From the NCBI GenBank assembly GCA_900767405.1, contig CAAFZB010000018.1, positions 1-12,967 of the forward strand: DNA of 12,967 nucleotides, read 5' to 3'. Each line of letters begins with the position of its first letter. Positions within the stretch are counted from its first letter, which is position 1. Below, one piece after another: positions 1 to 6,918 of the stretch. Below the pieces are notes generated by a model. The model searched no databases, was not told the origin of the DNA, and was given only the letters and a program-made list of their open reading frames with translations. The position numbers and the translations under genes are program-made. This stretch comes from Rikenellaceae bacterium (GTDB lineage Bacteria; Bacteroidota; Bacteroidia; Bacteroidales; UBA932).

Positions 1-406
1 AATAAAGCATATCCACCACCTTGCCGAACATAAACGGAGCGTAATCCCAGATAAGGCCGTAGAACATACAGTCTATCAGATTGCCGAACGCTCCGGCCGT
101 AATTAAGGTAAGACCTACCAGAACACCCGTAGGGGTACTTTTCTTCTTTTCGAGAGACGATATCCACCAGATAAGAACCCCTCCCAGGACAAGTCGGAAG
201 ACAGACAGGAGGAGTTTGCCCACCTGCCCCCCGAATTTCATTCCGAAGGCCATTCCCTCATTTTCCACAAAACAGAGGCGGAACCACTGTCCTATGACAT
301 AAATCTGCTCTCCGAGGCCCATATTCGTCTTGACCAGGACTTTTACGACCTGATCGACAATTACCAGAAGGATCCCCAGAAGAATAAGTTTCTTAGATCT
401 TTCCAC
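1..406 (-). CDS. lspA: Lipoprotein signal peptidase II (partial, C-terminus off the left edge)
   Basis: This is the inner-membrane aspartyl protease that removes the signal peptide from diacylglyceryl-modified prolipoproteins. I translated it by hand from the minus strand: about 135 residues are visible and the reading frame runs off position 1. Family marks are VDQ (residues 17–19) in the first membrane segment, FVENEGMAFG (46–55), and the catalytic region GAFGNLID (105–112) followed by GKVVDM (128–133). D112 and D132 should be the catalytic pair by family alignment. Hydrophobic segments fit the usual four-helix layout. There is no ATG near the start. An in-frame TAG at 431–433 limits the choice to GTG at 404–406 (used here) or TTG at 413–415, so the start is uncertain. 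Either start overlaps the 3' end of the dksA-like gene, which suggests translational coupling in an ileS–dksA–lspA operon. Confidence 0.93.
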   Translation of the reverse strand, partial: MERSKKLILLGILLVIVDQVVKVLVKTNMGLGEQIYVIGQWFRLCFVENEGMAFGMKFGGQVGKLLLSVFRLVLGGVLIWWISSLEKKKSTPTGVLVGLTLITAGAFGNLIDCMFYGLIWDYAPFMFGKVVDMLY

Positions 407-794
407 CCTTTGCAAGCATTTCTTTCGCCTCTACGGTAAGTGTTGCGTGCGGAACCAGACGAAGCCTCTCCTTGGGGATGAGCTTTCCGGTCACACGGCA
501 GATACCATAAGTCTTATTCTCTATTCGCACAAGCGCCTGCTCCAGATTCTGGATAAACTTATACTGCCTCTGGGCGAGCTGGCTTGCCTCTTCCTTTGAA
601 AGCTGGTTTGCGCCGTCATCCTCGACAGTCTTGAACGAAGGGGACGTATCCTCTATGTCGTTCGTTCCATTGTGCATAATGACATGCCTGAGCGTGTCGT
701 ATTCAGCTCTGGCCTTTGCTAACATTTCCTCGATGATTATTCTGAATTCTTCGAGTTCCTCATCGGAATAGCGGGTTTTGGTTTCTTCTGCCAT
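393..794 (-). CDS. DksA/TraR-family protein with a degenerate zinc finger
   Basis: This is a 133-residue protein of the DksA/TraR family, whose members bind the RNA polymerase secondary channel and modulate transcription, often together with ppGpp. The N-terminal half (about 10–95) is charged and helical, as expected for the coiled coil; D60-G-A62 resembles the D-x-A part of the DksA tip motif. The C-terminal module (YGICRVTGKLIPKERLRLVP, 96–115) keeps the family frame, but the four zinc-ligand positions read C99, T102, T120 and A123, so it should not bind zinc in the usual way. I chose ATG at 792–794 over the upstream TTG at 798–800 because ATG gives the usual MAEE-type start and leaves a 12-nt gap to ileS. 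It lies between ileS and lspA, an order I recall as common in Bacteroidales. The family call is firm; true DksA function is an inference. Confidence 0.9.
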   Translation of the reverse strand: MAEETKTRYSDEELEEFRIIIEEMLAKARAEYDTLRHVIMHNGTNDIEDTSPSFKTVEDDGANQLSKEEASQLAQRQYKFIQNLEQALVRIENKTYGICRVTGKLIPKERLRLVPHATLTVEAKEMLAKGGKI

Positions 795-806
795 AGCCAA
801 TCTCTT

Positions 807-3800
807 TTATTTGGTTATTTTGATTTTAATGACTTCATCTCCCCATTCAACCTCACACGCATCTTCGGGAGAGCAGGATAGCTCCTGGAAATCTACGCTT
901 AATGACAATGTCTGGGAAGCGATATAATCTCTGTAGTGTGAAAGCGATGCCTGGATGTCGGCTGCCGGTTCACCTTCGGCATAAATTGTAGTATGGATTC
1001 TGTCCGTGACTTCAAGGTCCTTCTCCTTTCTCAGATTCTGTATGGGACGGATGAGTTCCCTGGCGGTACCCTCTTCGATAAGCTCAGGGGTAAGTGTAAT
1101 GTCAAGGGCTATCGTAAGCGCCCCCTCGGCAGCCACCAGCCAACCGGGCATATCCTCGGAGTGGATCTCATAGTCCCCGTTGTTGAGGACCACTTCGCCG
1201 TCGTCAAGTGTGAGGGTATAAGCGCCCTCGCATCTCTCTATCTGCGCAATCTGCTGCTGGGAGAGAGTCTGGAACGCGGCTGCTATGCTCTTCATTCTGG
1301 GGCCGTATATCTTGCCCAGTGTCTTGAAGTTGGGCTTGATTTTCTTTGTGATGACTCCGGTCGTGTCGGCAATGAACTGAGCATCCTTGACATTGACCTC
1401 GGACAGAATCACGGACTTGACAGCCTCCAGCTGTTCCCTGAGTTTGTCCGAGATGACCGGAATCATAAGTCTTGGCAGAGGCTTCTTGACGTTGATGCCA
1501 ACCTTCTTTCTCAGGGCCAGAACCATTGAGCAGGACTTTTGCGCAAGGGCCATCCGCTCTTCCAGGTCTGTGTCTATGAGTTCTTCGCAAGACTGCGGCA
1601 TAAGTTCGAAATGCACTGATTCCTTGTCCGGGCACAGATCCAGGAAGAGCTTGTCCATAAAGAAAGGAGCGATAGGAGCCGACAGCAGGGCGACGGTCTT
1701 CAGGGTCGCGTATATCGTCTGATATGCAGACAACTTGTCGTCTGACATTCCGCTCACCCAGATGCGCTTCTTGTTGAGACGTATGTACCAGTTCGAGAAG
1801 TCGTCACATACGAAATCCTGAACCAGACGTCCGGCGGTTGTAATGTCGTAGTCCTCGTACGCTCCCCTGACCTTTTTCGTAAGAGTGTTGAGACGGCTGA
1901 ACATCCAGCGGTCAAACTCGGGACGTGCTGCGGGAGCGCTTTCGGGGTCAAAGTTGTCTATGTTGGCGTAAACCGCAAACAATGAGTAGCAATTGTACAG
2001 GGTACCGAAGAATTTGCGTCTTACTTCCTCGACTCCTGCCTGGTCGTAACGAAGGTTGTCCCAGGGCTGGGCATTGGTAAGCATATACCAGCGAAGGGCA
2101 TCGGCTCCGTATTTGTCGAGCTCTGAGAACGGATCGACAGCGTTGCCCAGGCGCTTGCTCATCTTGTTTCCATCCTTGTCGAGAACAAGTCCGTTGGAAA
2201 TCACGCGCTTGAATGCGGGTGTTCCGCTTACCATCGTATGTATTGCGTGCAAGGTATAGAACCAGCCTCTTGTCTGGTCGACACCCTCGGCTATGAAATC
2301 GGCAGTAGACCCGAACGCGGGAGTTTCCAGGGCGCGCAAACCTGTCTGGGCGTACGGCATAGACCCGGAATCGAACCACACGTCTATAAGGTCGCTTTCC
2401 CTGGTCATCTTCTTTCCGGAGGGACTTACCAGGAAAATATTGTCCACGTAAGGGCGGTGCAGGTCTATCTTCTCATAGTTCTCCCTGCTCATATCGGAAG
2501 GATCGAAACCGGCTTTCGCCAGAGGATTCTCACTCATTACGCCAGCCTTTACAGCCTTCTCTATCTGCTCATACAGTTCGGCCACCGAACCTATGCAGAT
2601 TTCTTCCTTGCAGTCCTCTGTACGCCAGATAGGAAGAGGTGTGCCCCAGAAACGGCTGCGGCTCAGGTTCCAGTCCTGAATATTCTCCAGCCACTGTCCG
2701 AAACGTCCCGTTCCGGTAGATTCGGGCTTCCAGGTGATGGTCTTGTTGAGCGCGACCATCTGCTCCTTGACGGCACTGGCCTTTATGAACCAGGAGTCGA
2801 GAGGATAGTAGAGTACGGGCAGGTCTGTGCGCCAGCTGTGCGGATAGTTATGCACGTGCTTCTGTATCTTGAAGGCCCTTCCATCGGCTTTGAGCATCAT
2901 ACAGATGTCTACGTCGAGGGTCGGTTCCTGAGGATCTTCGTTATGCTCGAAATAAGCTTTGTAGCCCTTCTTGACGTAACGTCCGGCAAAGGGAGCATAG
3001 GATTCATCGACATAGGCTGCAACGTAGGCCGGGTCAAGGTCTGACAGCAGGCAGAAGCGCCCCTGACGGTCGACCTGCGCCTGAGGATTGCCGTCTTTGT
3101 CTACCGGCATTATTCCGGGTATTCCGAAATTGGTGGCCACCTTCTTGTCATCGGCGCCGAAGGTGGGGGCTATATGCACGATGCCTGTTCCGTCCTCGGT
3201 GGTGACATAGTCTCCGCTGATTACGCGGAAGGCGTCTCCTTCGACCGGTTTGAACCAGGGAATAAGCTGCTCGTAGCGCATTCCCACAAGTTCACTGCCC
3301 TTCATTGTCCCGGGAAGAACCTCGAACGGAACCTTCTCGTTGAACCAGGCGCCGACGAGAGCCTTCGCCACTATGTATGTGGCAGGCGTTCCGGTGTAGG
3401 GGTTGGCGCTCCTCACTTTTACGTATTCGATATTGGGCCCGACGCACAGCGCAGTGTTGGAAGGCAGTGTCCAGGGAGTTGTTGTCCAGGCAAGGAAATA
3501 CAGGTCCTGCTCACCCTTGACTTTGAACTGCGCCGTAACGGTGGTGTCGGTAACGTCCTTGTAACAGCCGGGCTGGTTGAGTTCGTGGGAACTGAGTCCT
3601 GTGCCGTCGGTGGGGGAATAGGGCTGGATCGTATAGCCCTTGTACAGGAGCCCCTTGTCATAAATCTTGCGCAGAAGCCACCACAGCGTCTCTATGTAAC
3701 GGTTGTCGTAGGTTATGTAGGGGTCGTTCATATCTACCCAGTAACCTACCCGTTCGGTCATAGATACCCATTCCCTGGTGTATTTCATAACCTCCTTGCG

Positions 3801-4160
3801 ACAGGTATCGTTATACTGCGCAATGCTTACCTTGGTTCCTATGTCGGCCTTTGTGATTCCAAGTTTCTTCTCAACGCCCAGCTCGACAGGCAGTCCGTGC
3901 GTATCCCAACCGGCTTTACGGTTTACCTTGTAGCCCGTCTGGGTCTTGTAACGGCATATCGCATCCTTGATGCTGCGGGCCATTACGTGATGGATACCGG
4001 GCATTCCGTTTGCCGACGGGGGACCTTCAAAGAATATGAATTCGGGAGCACCCTGCCGCAACTCCAAAGATTTGCGGAAAGTGTCACGCTCCCTCCATCT
4101 CTCCAGGATTTCATTCGAAATCCCTACCATATCCAAACCCTTATACTCTTTGAATCTCAT
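807..4160 (-). CDS. ileS: Isoleucyl-tRNA synthetase, type 2-like, with GXHH signature
   Basis: This cytoplasmic class I synthetase charges tRNA-Ile with isoleucine and edits mischarged valine. At 1117 residues it is complete. The Rossmann fold opens with GPPSANGMPGIHH (46–58); the usual HXGH signature reads G55-I-H57-H58, with the first and third positions exchanged. The CP1 editing domain shows WTTTPWT (225–231) and GTGIVHIAPTFGADD (324–338, with the editing Asp at 338). DWNLSRSRFWGTP (496–508) and GVDQTRGWFYTLH (626–638) precede the second signature, KMSKR (666–670). The KMSKR form and the C-terminal region, which has no obvious Cys-based zinc module, fit the IleRS2 or eukaryote-like type. 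ATG at 4158–4160 has no Shine–Dalgarno sequence, which is normal in this phylum. A good promoter match lies 37–68 nt upstream. It is the first gene of the ileS–dksA-like–lspA unit. Confidence 0.98.
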   Translation of the reverse strand: MRFKEYKGLDMVGISNEILERWRERDTFRKSLELRQGAPEFIFFEGPPSANGMPGIHHVMARSIKDAICRYKTQTGYKVNRKAGWDTHGLPVELGVEKKLGITKADIGTKVSIAQYNDTCRKEVMKYTREWVSMTERVGYWVDMNDPYITYDNRYIETLWWLLRKIYDKGLLYKGYTIQPYSPTDGTGLSSHELNQPGCYKDVTDTTVTAQFKVKGEQDLYFLAWTTTPWTLPSNTALCVGPNIEYVKVRSANPYTGTPATYIVAKALVGAWFNEKVPFEVLPGTMKGSELVGMRYEQLIPWFKPVEGDAFRVISGDYVTTEDGTGIVHIAPTFGADDKKVATNFGIPGIMPVDKDGNPQAQVDRQGRFCLLSDLDPAYVAAYVDESYAPFAGRYVKKGYKAYFEHNEDPQEPTLDVDICMMLKADGRAFKIQKHVHNYPHSWRTDLPVLYYPLDSWFIKASAVKEQMVALNKTITWKPESTGTGRFGQWLENIQDWNLSRSRFWGTPLPIWRTEDCKEEICIGSVAELYEQIEKAVKAGVMSENPLAKAGFDPSDMSRENYEKIDLHRPYVDNIFLVSPSGKKMTRESDLIDVWFDSGSMPYAQTGLRALETPAFGSTADFIAEGVDQTRGWFYTLHAIHTMVSGTPAFKRVISNGLVLDKDGNKMSKRLGNAVDPFSELDKYGADALRWYMLTNAQPWDNLRYDQAGVEEVRRKFFGTLYNCYSLFAVYANIDNFDPESAPAARPEFDRWMFSRLNTLTKKVRGAYEDYDITTAGRLVQDFVCDDFSNWYIRLNKKRIWVSGMSDDKLSAYQTIYATLKTVALLSAPIAPFFMDKLFLDLCPDKESVHFELMPQSCEELIDTDLEERMALAQKSCSMVLALRKKVGINVKKPLPRLMIPVISDKLREQLEAVKSVILSEVNVKDAQFIADTTGVITKKIKPNFKTLGKIYGPRMKSIAAAFQTLSQQQIAQIERCEGAYTLTLDDGEVVLNNGDYEIHSEDMPGWLVAAEGALTIALDITLTPELIEEGTARELIRPIQNLRKEKDLEVTDRIHTTIYAEGEPAADIQASLSHYRDYIASQTLSLSVDFQELSCSPEDACEVEWGDEVIKIKITK

Positions 4161-4178
4161 ATTTTTTGTCTAATTTTG
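4149..4178 (+). promoter_or_regulatory. Predicted Bacteroidota-type promoter for cvpA–tsaB
   Basis: On the plus strand, TTTG (4149–4152, inside the first codons of ileS) is followed after 18 nt by TAATTTTG (4171–4178). All fixed bases of the -7 box match, but the spacer is one base shorter than the usual 19–21. The predicted start is around 4184, giving a leader of about 44 nt before ATG 4228. This promoter and the ileS promoter point towards each other, with predicted start sites within about 10 nt. Confidence 0.45.
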
Positions 4179-4196
4179 CACGGTATTTTTAATCCA

Positions 4197-4228
4197 CAAA
4201 GTTAATTATTTTGGAGGGATATTACAAA
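4197..4228 (-). promoter_or_regulatory. Predicted Bacteroidota-type promoter for ileS
   Basis: On the minus strand, TTTG (4225–4228) is followed after exactly 20 nt by TAACTTTG (4197–4204). This matches the Bacteroidota primary-sigma consensus TTTG-N19–21-TAnnTTTG in every fixed base. The predicted transcript start near 4190 gives ileS a leader of about 30 nt, too short for a T-box. The -33 box overlaps the ATG of the divergent cvpA-family gene by one base. Confidence 0.65.
4213..4218 (+). promoter_or_regulatory. Strong Shine–Dalgarno site before the cvpA-family gene
   Basis: GGAGGG lies 9 nt upstream of ATG 4228. Bacteroidota genes usually lack a Shine–Dalgarno sequence and the other genes checked in this window show none, so this site supports the chosen start and may mark unusually strong initiation. 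Confidence 0.6.
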
Positions 4229-4734
4229 TGAGTCTTAACATACTGGATATCATACTGTTAGTATGCTTTATCCCCGCCCTTGTCAACGGTTTTCGCAAGG
4301 GGCTGGCAGACCAGATAATAAGCATCGCATCCCTGTTCCTGGGAGTCTTTCTGGCATACCGGTGGGCAGTTGGCCTGAGCATCGAACTTGCCCCGTATTT
4401 CACGACCACAGACCCCGCGCTGCTCAAGATATTGAGCTTTTTCATAATCCTGGTACTGGTTTTCGTAATAATGAAAATCGTCGGCGCTCTTGTTAACAAG
4501 CTTTTGAAAATCACCACGCTCAAATGGTTGGATTCCCTGCTCGGGCTTTTCTTCTCCATCCTTGTTGCAGCCATAGTGATAGGCTTGCTGCTGATGGGAC
4601 TCACCTGGCTCAACTCAAAGGTCAACTTCATATCGAAAGACGTTCTGGAGACTTCCGGAGTCTACCAGTGGCTGACCGAACTGACCAACAAGATATTCCC
4701 CTACCTCAAAGGTTTATTCCAGCATAATGTCTGA
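4228..4734 (+). CDS. CvpA-family inner-membrane protein
   Basis: This is a 168-residue CvpA-family integral membrane protein. The family is named for a colicin V production gene; its biochemical role is not settled and has been linked to envelope stress and bile tolerance in other bacteria. Four hydrophobic segments are visible at about 5–20, 26–45, 66–86 and 103–127. They are separated by the family-typical LVNGFRKGL turn (18–26) and by the LKITTLKWLDSLLG loop (92–105) before the last segment. The C-terminal tail (about 128–168) is amphipathic and probably soluble. The start is supported by a GGAGGG site 9 nt upstream. Its stop overlaps the start of tsaB by 8 nt, so the two are very likely co-translated. 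The family call is confident; the function is not known from sequence. Confidence 0.9.
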   Translation: MSLNILDIILLVCFIPALVNGFRKGLADQIISIASLFLGVFLAYRWAVGLSIELAPYFTTTDPALLKILSFFIILVLVFVIMKIVGALVNKLLKITTLKWLDSLLGLFFSILVAAIVIGLLLMGLTWLNSKVNFISKDVLETSGVYQWLTELTNKIFPYLKGLFQHNV

Positions 4735-5419
4735 CATTCTTCTTTTGGAAACATCCACGTCGCTGTGCTCTGCAGCCATTGCGGCAGACGGCCTCATCGC
4801 GGCATACATCCAGAGCGACGAGCCCAGGGCCCACGCTTCGAAATGCGCAGTGTTCGTAAAGGAACTGCTCCAGCGCACAGGGCGCAGATGCGAAGACCTG
4901 CAAGCGGTTGCGGTAAGCTCGGGGCCCGGTTCGTACACCGGCCTAAGAGTCGGCAGCAGCACCGCCAAAGGCCTCTGCTTCGGAAGCGGCCTGCCTCTGC
5001 TTGCCATAAGCACCCCCGAGATTCTCGTATGGCAGGCCATCGACGAGGGACTTGTACCCCAGGGCTGCACCCATATAATCCCAATGATTGACGCGCGCAG
5101 GATGGAAGTCTATACCGCAGTTTACACTGCCGATGGCAGATTGCAGGGAAAGATTGAGGCCAAGGTCATCGATGAAAACAGCTTCGCCGGCTTTCTCAAA
5201 GAAGGAGTCTGCCTGTTCATAGGAGACGGAGCCCTCAAGTGCAAGGACATCCTCAACCATCCCAATGCCAGATTCGTACAGTGCTGTCCCAAGGCATCGG
5301 CTATGCTGCACCCGGCAATGAAGGCCCTCGAAGAGAAAAGGTTCGAGAGCACAGCGTACTTCGAACCTTTCTATCTTAAGGAATTTGTCGCTACCGTGAG
5401 CGGCAGGAAACTGTTCTAG
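4727..5419 (+). CDS. tsaB: tRNA t6A37 biosynthesis protein TsaB
   Basis: TsaB (YeaZ) is the non-catalytic partner of TsaD and TsaE in transferring the threonylcarbamoyl group to A37 of ANN-decoding tRNAs, which include the tRNA-Ile charged by the nearby ileS product. It acts in the cytoplasm. At 230 residues it has normal length. The ASKHA-fold N-terminal lobe begins ILLLETSTSLCSAAI (4–18), and the signature GPGSYTGLRVG (66–76) followed by AKGL (80–83) is diagnostic. The C-terminal half is the less conserved TsaB-specific lobe. ATG at 4727–4729 sits inside the end of the cvpA-family gene (overlap ATGTCTGA). The TAG stop at 5417–5419 is shared with the converging lipoprotein gene through the palindrome CTAG, leaving no intergenic terminator. 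Confidence 0.95.
   Translation: MSDILLLETSTSLCSAAIAADGLIAAYIQSDEPRAHASKCAVFVKELLQRTGRRCEDLQAVAVSSGPGSYTGLRVGSSTAKGLCFGSGLPLLAISTPEILVWQAIDEGLVPQGCTHIIPMIDARRMEVYTAVYTADGRLQGKIEAKVIDENSFAGFLKEGVCLFIGDGALKCKDILNHPNARFVQCCPKASAMLHPAMKALEEKRFESTAYFEPFYLKEFVATVSGRKLF
5416..5419. other. Shared stop palindrome CTAG between convergent genes
   Basis: CTAG supplies TAG to tsaB on the plus strand (5417–5419) and TAG to the lipoprotein gene on the minus strand (5418–5416). The two genes converge with no intergenic sequence, and I see no strong hairpin with a U-tract within about 40 nt on either side. Confidence 0.9.
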
Positions 5420-6525
5420 AGAAGTCTTGCAATCTCACGCTTGAGTTCCTGCTCCCCGCTTATGCAGGGTCCTGCGATATCTCCGTTGAAAATAAGGATT
5501 CCACCCGGAGTTCCGGAAATGTTGTATGCATTGAGGGCGGGTGAAGCCGCTCCCCTTCCGTCGAATACGTTAATCCATTCATTCTGTTGTGCGCGGATGG
5601 ATGAAGCCCAGTTGACCTTGTCGTAATCCAGGCCTACTGCATAAATTTCGAAACCCTTGTCTTTGTATCTTTCATACAGAGGTTTGAGGGATTCGAAGTT
5701 GAACATCTTCTGCGCAGCATCCGAAGGATTCCAGAAATAAAGGAATATGAGTTTTGCCTCGACAGAACTCAAGGCAACGGTCTTTCCGTTTATGTCGGGA
5801 AGCTTTATGTCGGGGAAATTCTCCTGAGCCGCAATCTTAAGGCGCTGCTCTATACCCAGAAGCTGCTCGCGACGGGCGGTCTCTTTTTCCAGGAATACAA
5901 GATACTCGGACTTTGGATATACAGTTTTGAGCGAATCCAGTACCGTACGGAAGTAAATGGCATCGGTAGACTGTCCGAAGACCGGTGTATTCTCGTTGAT
6001 CTGCTGATAAAGAACAGGGATGGCGGTAAGGGACTTGGGATGTGCGATAATGTACTTGACCCTGTCCCTGTAATATGCCACGTAAGCCCTAGATATGTCT
6101 GCGTTGGAAGCAGACGAAGCAAGCATCGAATTCAGAGAGCTTATGAAAAGAGCAAAGGAATTCTCGACTTCGCAAAGTTCCTGCGAAGCTTCCGACCCGC
6201 TCACGGTATAATGGCCGAGAGTGTCGGTCTGGATGGTGACCTTCCCTCGTTTGTCCAACAGAAGGGAAGCAATCTTCGTATCCTTGTAGAAGAAATAGAA
6301 GAACTCGGGCTGGTTCTTCTTCACCTTCACGGAGTATGAGAAGCTCTGGTTCCTGCGGACCTTGATGCTGTCCAGTACCTTATAAGATGCTCCGTCAAGC
6401 TGCTTGACGTAAATACGGCTCTTTGCGGGAGCATCCTGCACTTTTGCTTTCACACTGACTCTCTGGCCACAGGAGGCAAGCGAGAGCAGCGAGAGAATAA
6501 CGACTGCGATTCTAAAGAGTTTCAT
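5416..6525 (-). CDS. Thioredoxin-like lipoprotein (DUF4369-like plus TlpA-like fold) without CXXC
   Basis: This 369-residue predicted lipoprotein has a short signal peptide with lipobox L16-A17-S18-C19. The residues after Cys19 (GQRVS) carry no acidic surface-export signal, so a periplasm-facing anchor is likely. Residues about 22–110 are beta-rich and resemble the DUF4369 domain often paired with thioredoxin folds in Bacteroidota. A helical linker spans about 115–235. Residues about 236–369 form a TlpA/redoxin-like domain (FPDIKLPDINGKTVALSS…). Where redox-active members have WCxxC, this protein has F264-W265-N-P-S-D269-A-A-Q272, so both cysteines are replaced, while the cis-proline loop S337-G-T-P340 is kept. 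Thiol-disulfide exchange is therefore unlikely; a binding or structural role is inferred. ATG 6523–6525 lies inside the end of the HIT gene (14-nt overlap). The specific function is unknown. Confidence 0.88.
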   Translation of the reverse strand: MKLFRIAVVILSLLSLASCGQRVSVKAKVQDAPAKSRIYVKQLDGASYKVLDSIKVRRNQSFSYSVKVKKNQPEFFYFFYKDTKIASLLLDKRGKVTIQTDTLGHYTVSGSEASQELCEVENSFALFISSLNSMLASSASNADISRAYVAYYRDRVKYIIAHPKSLTAIPVLYQQINENTPVFGQSTDAIYFRTVLDSLKTVYPKSEYLVFLEKETARREQLLGIEQRLKIAAQENFPDIKLPDINGKTVALSSVEAKLIFLYFWNPSDAAQKMFNFESLKPLYERYKDKGFEIYAVGLDYDKVNWASSIRAQQNEWINVFDGRGAASPALNAYNISGTPGGILIFNGDIAGPCISGEQELKREIARLL

Positions 6526-6916
6526 ATGCTTTCAATATTGCCTCTGCTATTTCTTTTTTCCTTTCGTCAGACACTTCAGGCTTTACCTTGCGGAAGTCCA
6601 TATCGCCTTCGCTCTGTAGAGGGACAAGATGGATATGGGTATGGGGGACCTCCATTCCAAGCACGGCGACTCCCACCCTTTTGCAGGGTACCGCAAGCTT
6701 TATCGCCTTCGCGACCTTGCGGGCAAAAGCCCACAGGCCTTCGTAGGTAAGCTCATCGAGATTGAAGATGTAATCGTCTTCGGTATGTTTTGGGATTACC
6801 AGAGTATGTCCCTCGGCAAGAGGACTGATATCCAGAAATGCGTAGAAGTTGTCGTCTTCTGCGCATTTGTACGAAGGAATCTCTCCTTTTGCAATTCTTG
6901 TAAAAATGGTAGCCAT
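6512..6916 (-). CDS. HIT-family (histidine triad) nucleotide-binding protein
   Basis: This 134-residue cytoplasmic HIT protein is likely an HinT-like purine nucleoside phosphoramidase or a related nucleotidyl hydrolase. The N-terminus (ATIFTRIAKGEIPSYKCAED, 2–21) and the segment FLDISPLAEGHTLVIPK (27–43) are classic for the family. The triad motif H92-T-H94-I-H96-L-V-P is intact, with H94 expected to be the nucleophile by family knowledge. The C-terminus (about 105–134) is helical. The gene starts 2 nt after the greA stop and overlaps the lipoprotein gene by 14 nt, so all three probably share a transcript. The natural substrate cannot be read from sequence. Confidence 0.95.
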   Translation of the reverse strand: MATIFTRIAKGEIPSYKCAEDDNFYAFLDISPLAEGHTLVIPKHTEDDYIFNLDELTYEGLWAFARKVAKAIKLAVPCKRVGVAVLGMEVPHTHIHLVPLQSEGDMDFRKVKPEVSDERKKEIAEAILKAYETL

Positions 6917-6918
6917 CG

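Noticed and set aside
81..302. A short plus-strand open frame near the left edge
   Set aside because: It lies antisense to lspA, whose minus-strand frame carries the conserved catalytic motifs.
3987..3998. GIHH as a sequencing error of HIGH
   Set aside because: Several base changes would be needed, the flanks are intact and in frame, and the motif matches what I recall of Bacteroidales IleRS.
3174..4205. A 343-codon open frame on the plus strand opposite ileS, with similar long ones at 2238–3044 and 993–1529
   Set aside because: They are exact antisense to conserved ileS domains, show no recognisable domains, and arise from the codon bias of the true gene.
4161..4227. T-box or other riboswitch in the ileS leader
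   Set aside because: The predicted leader is about 30 nt, far too short for a T-box, and no stem-loop or T-box motif is visible.
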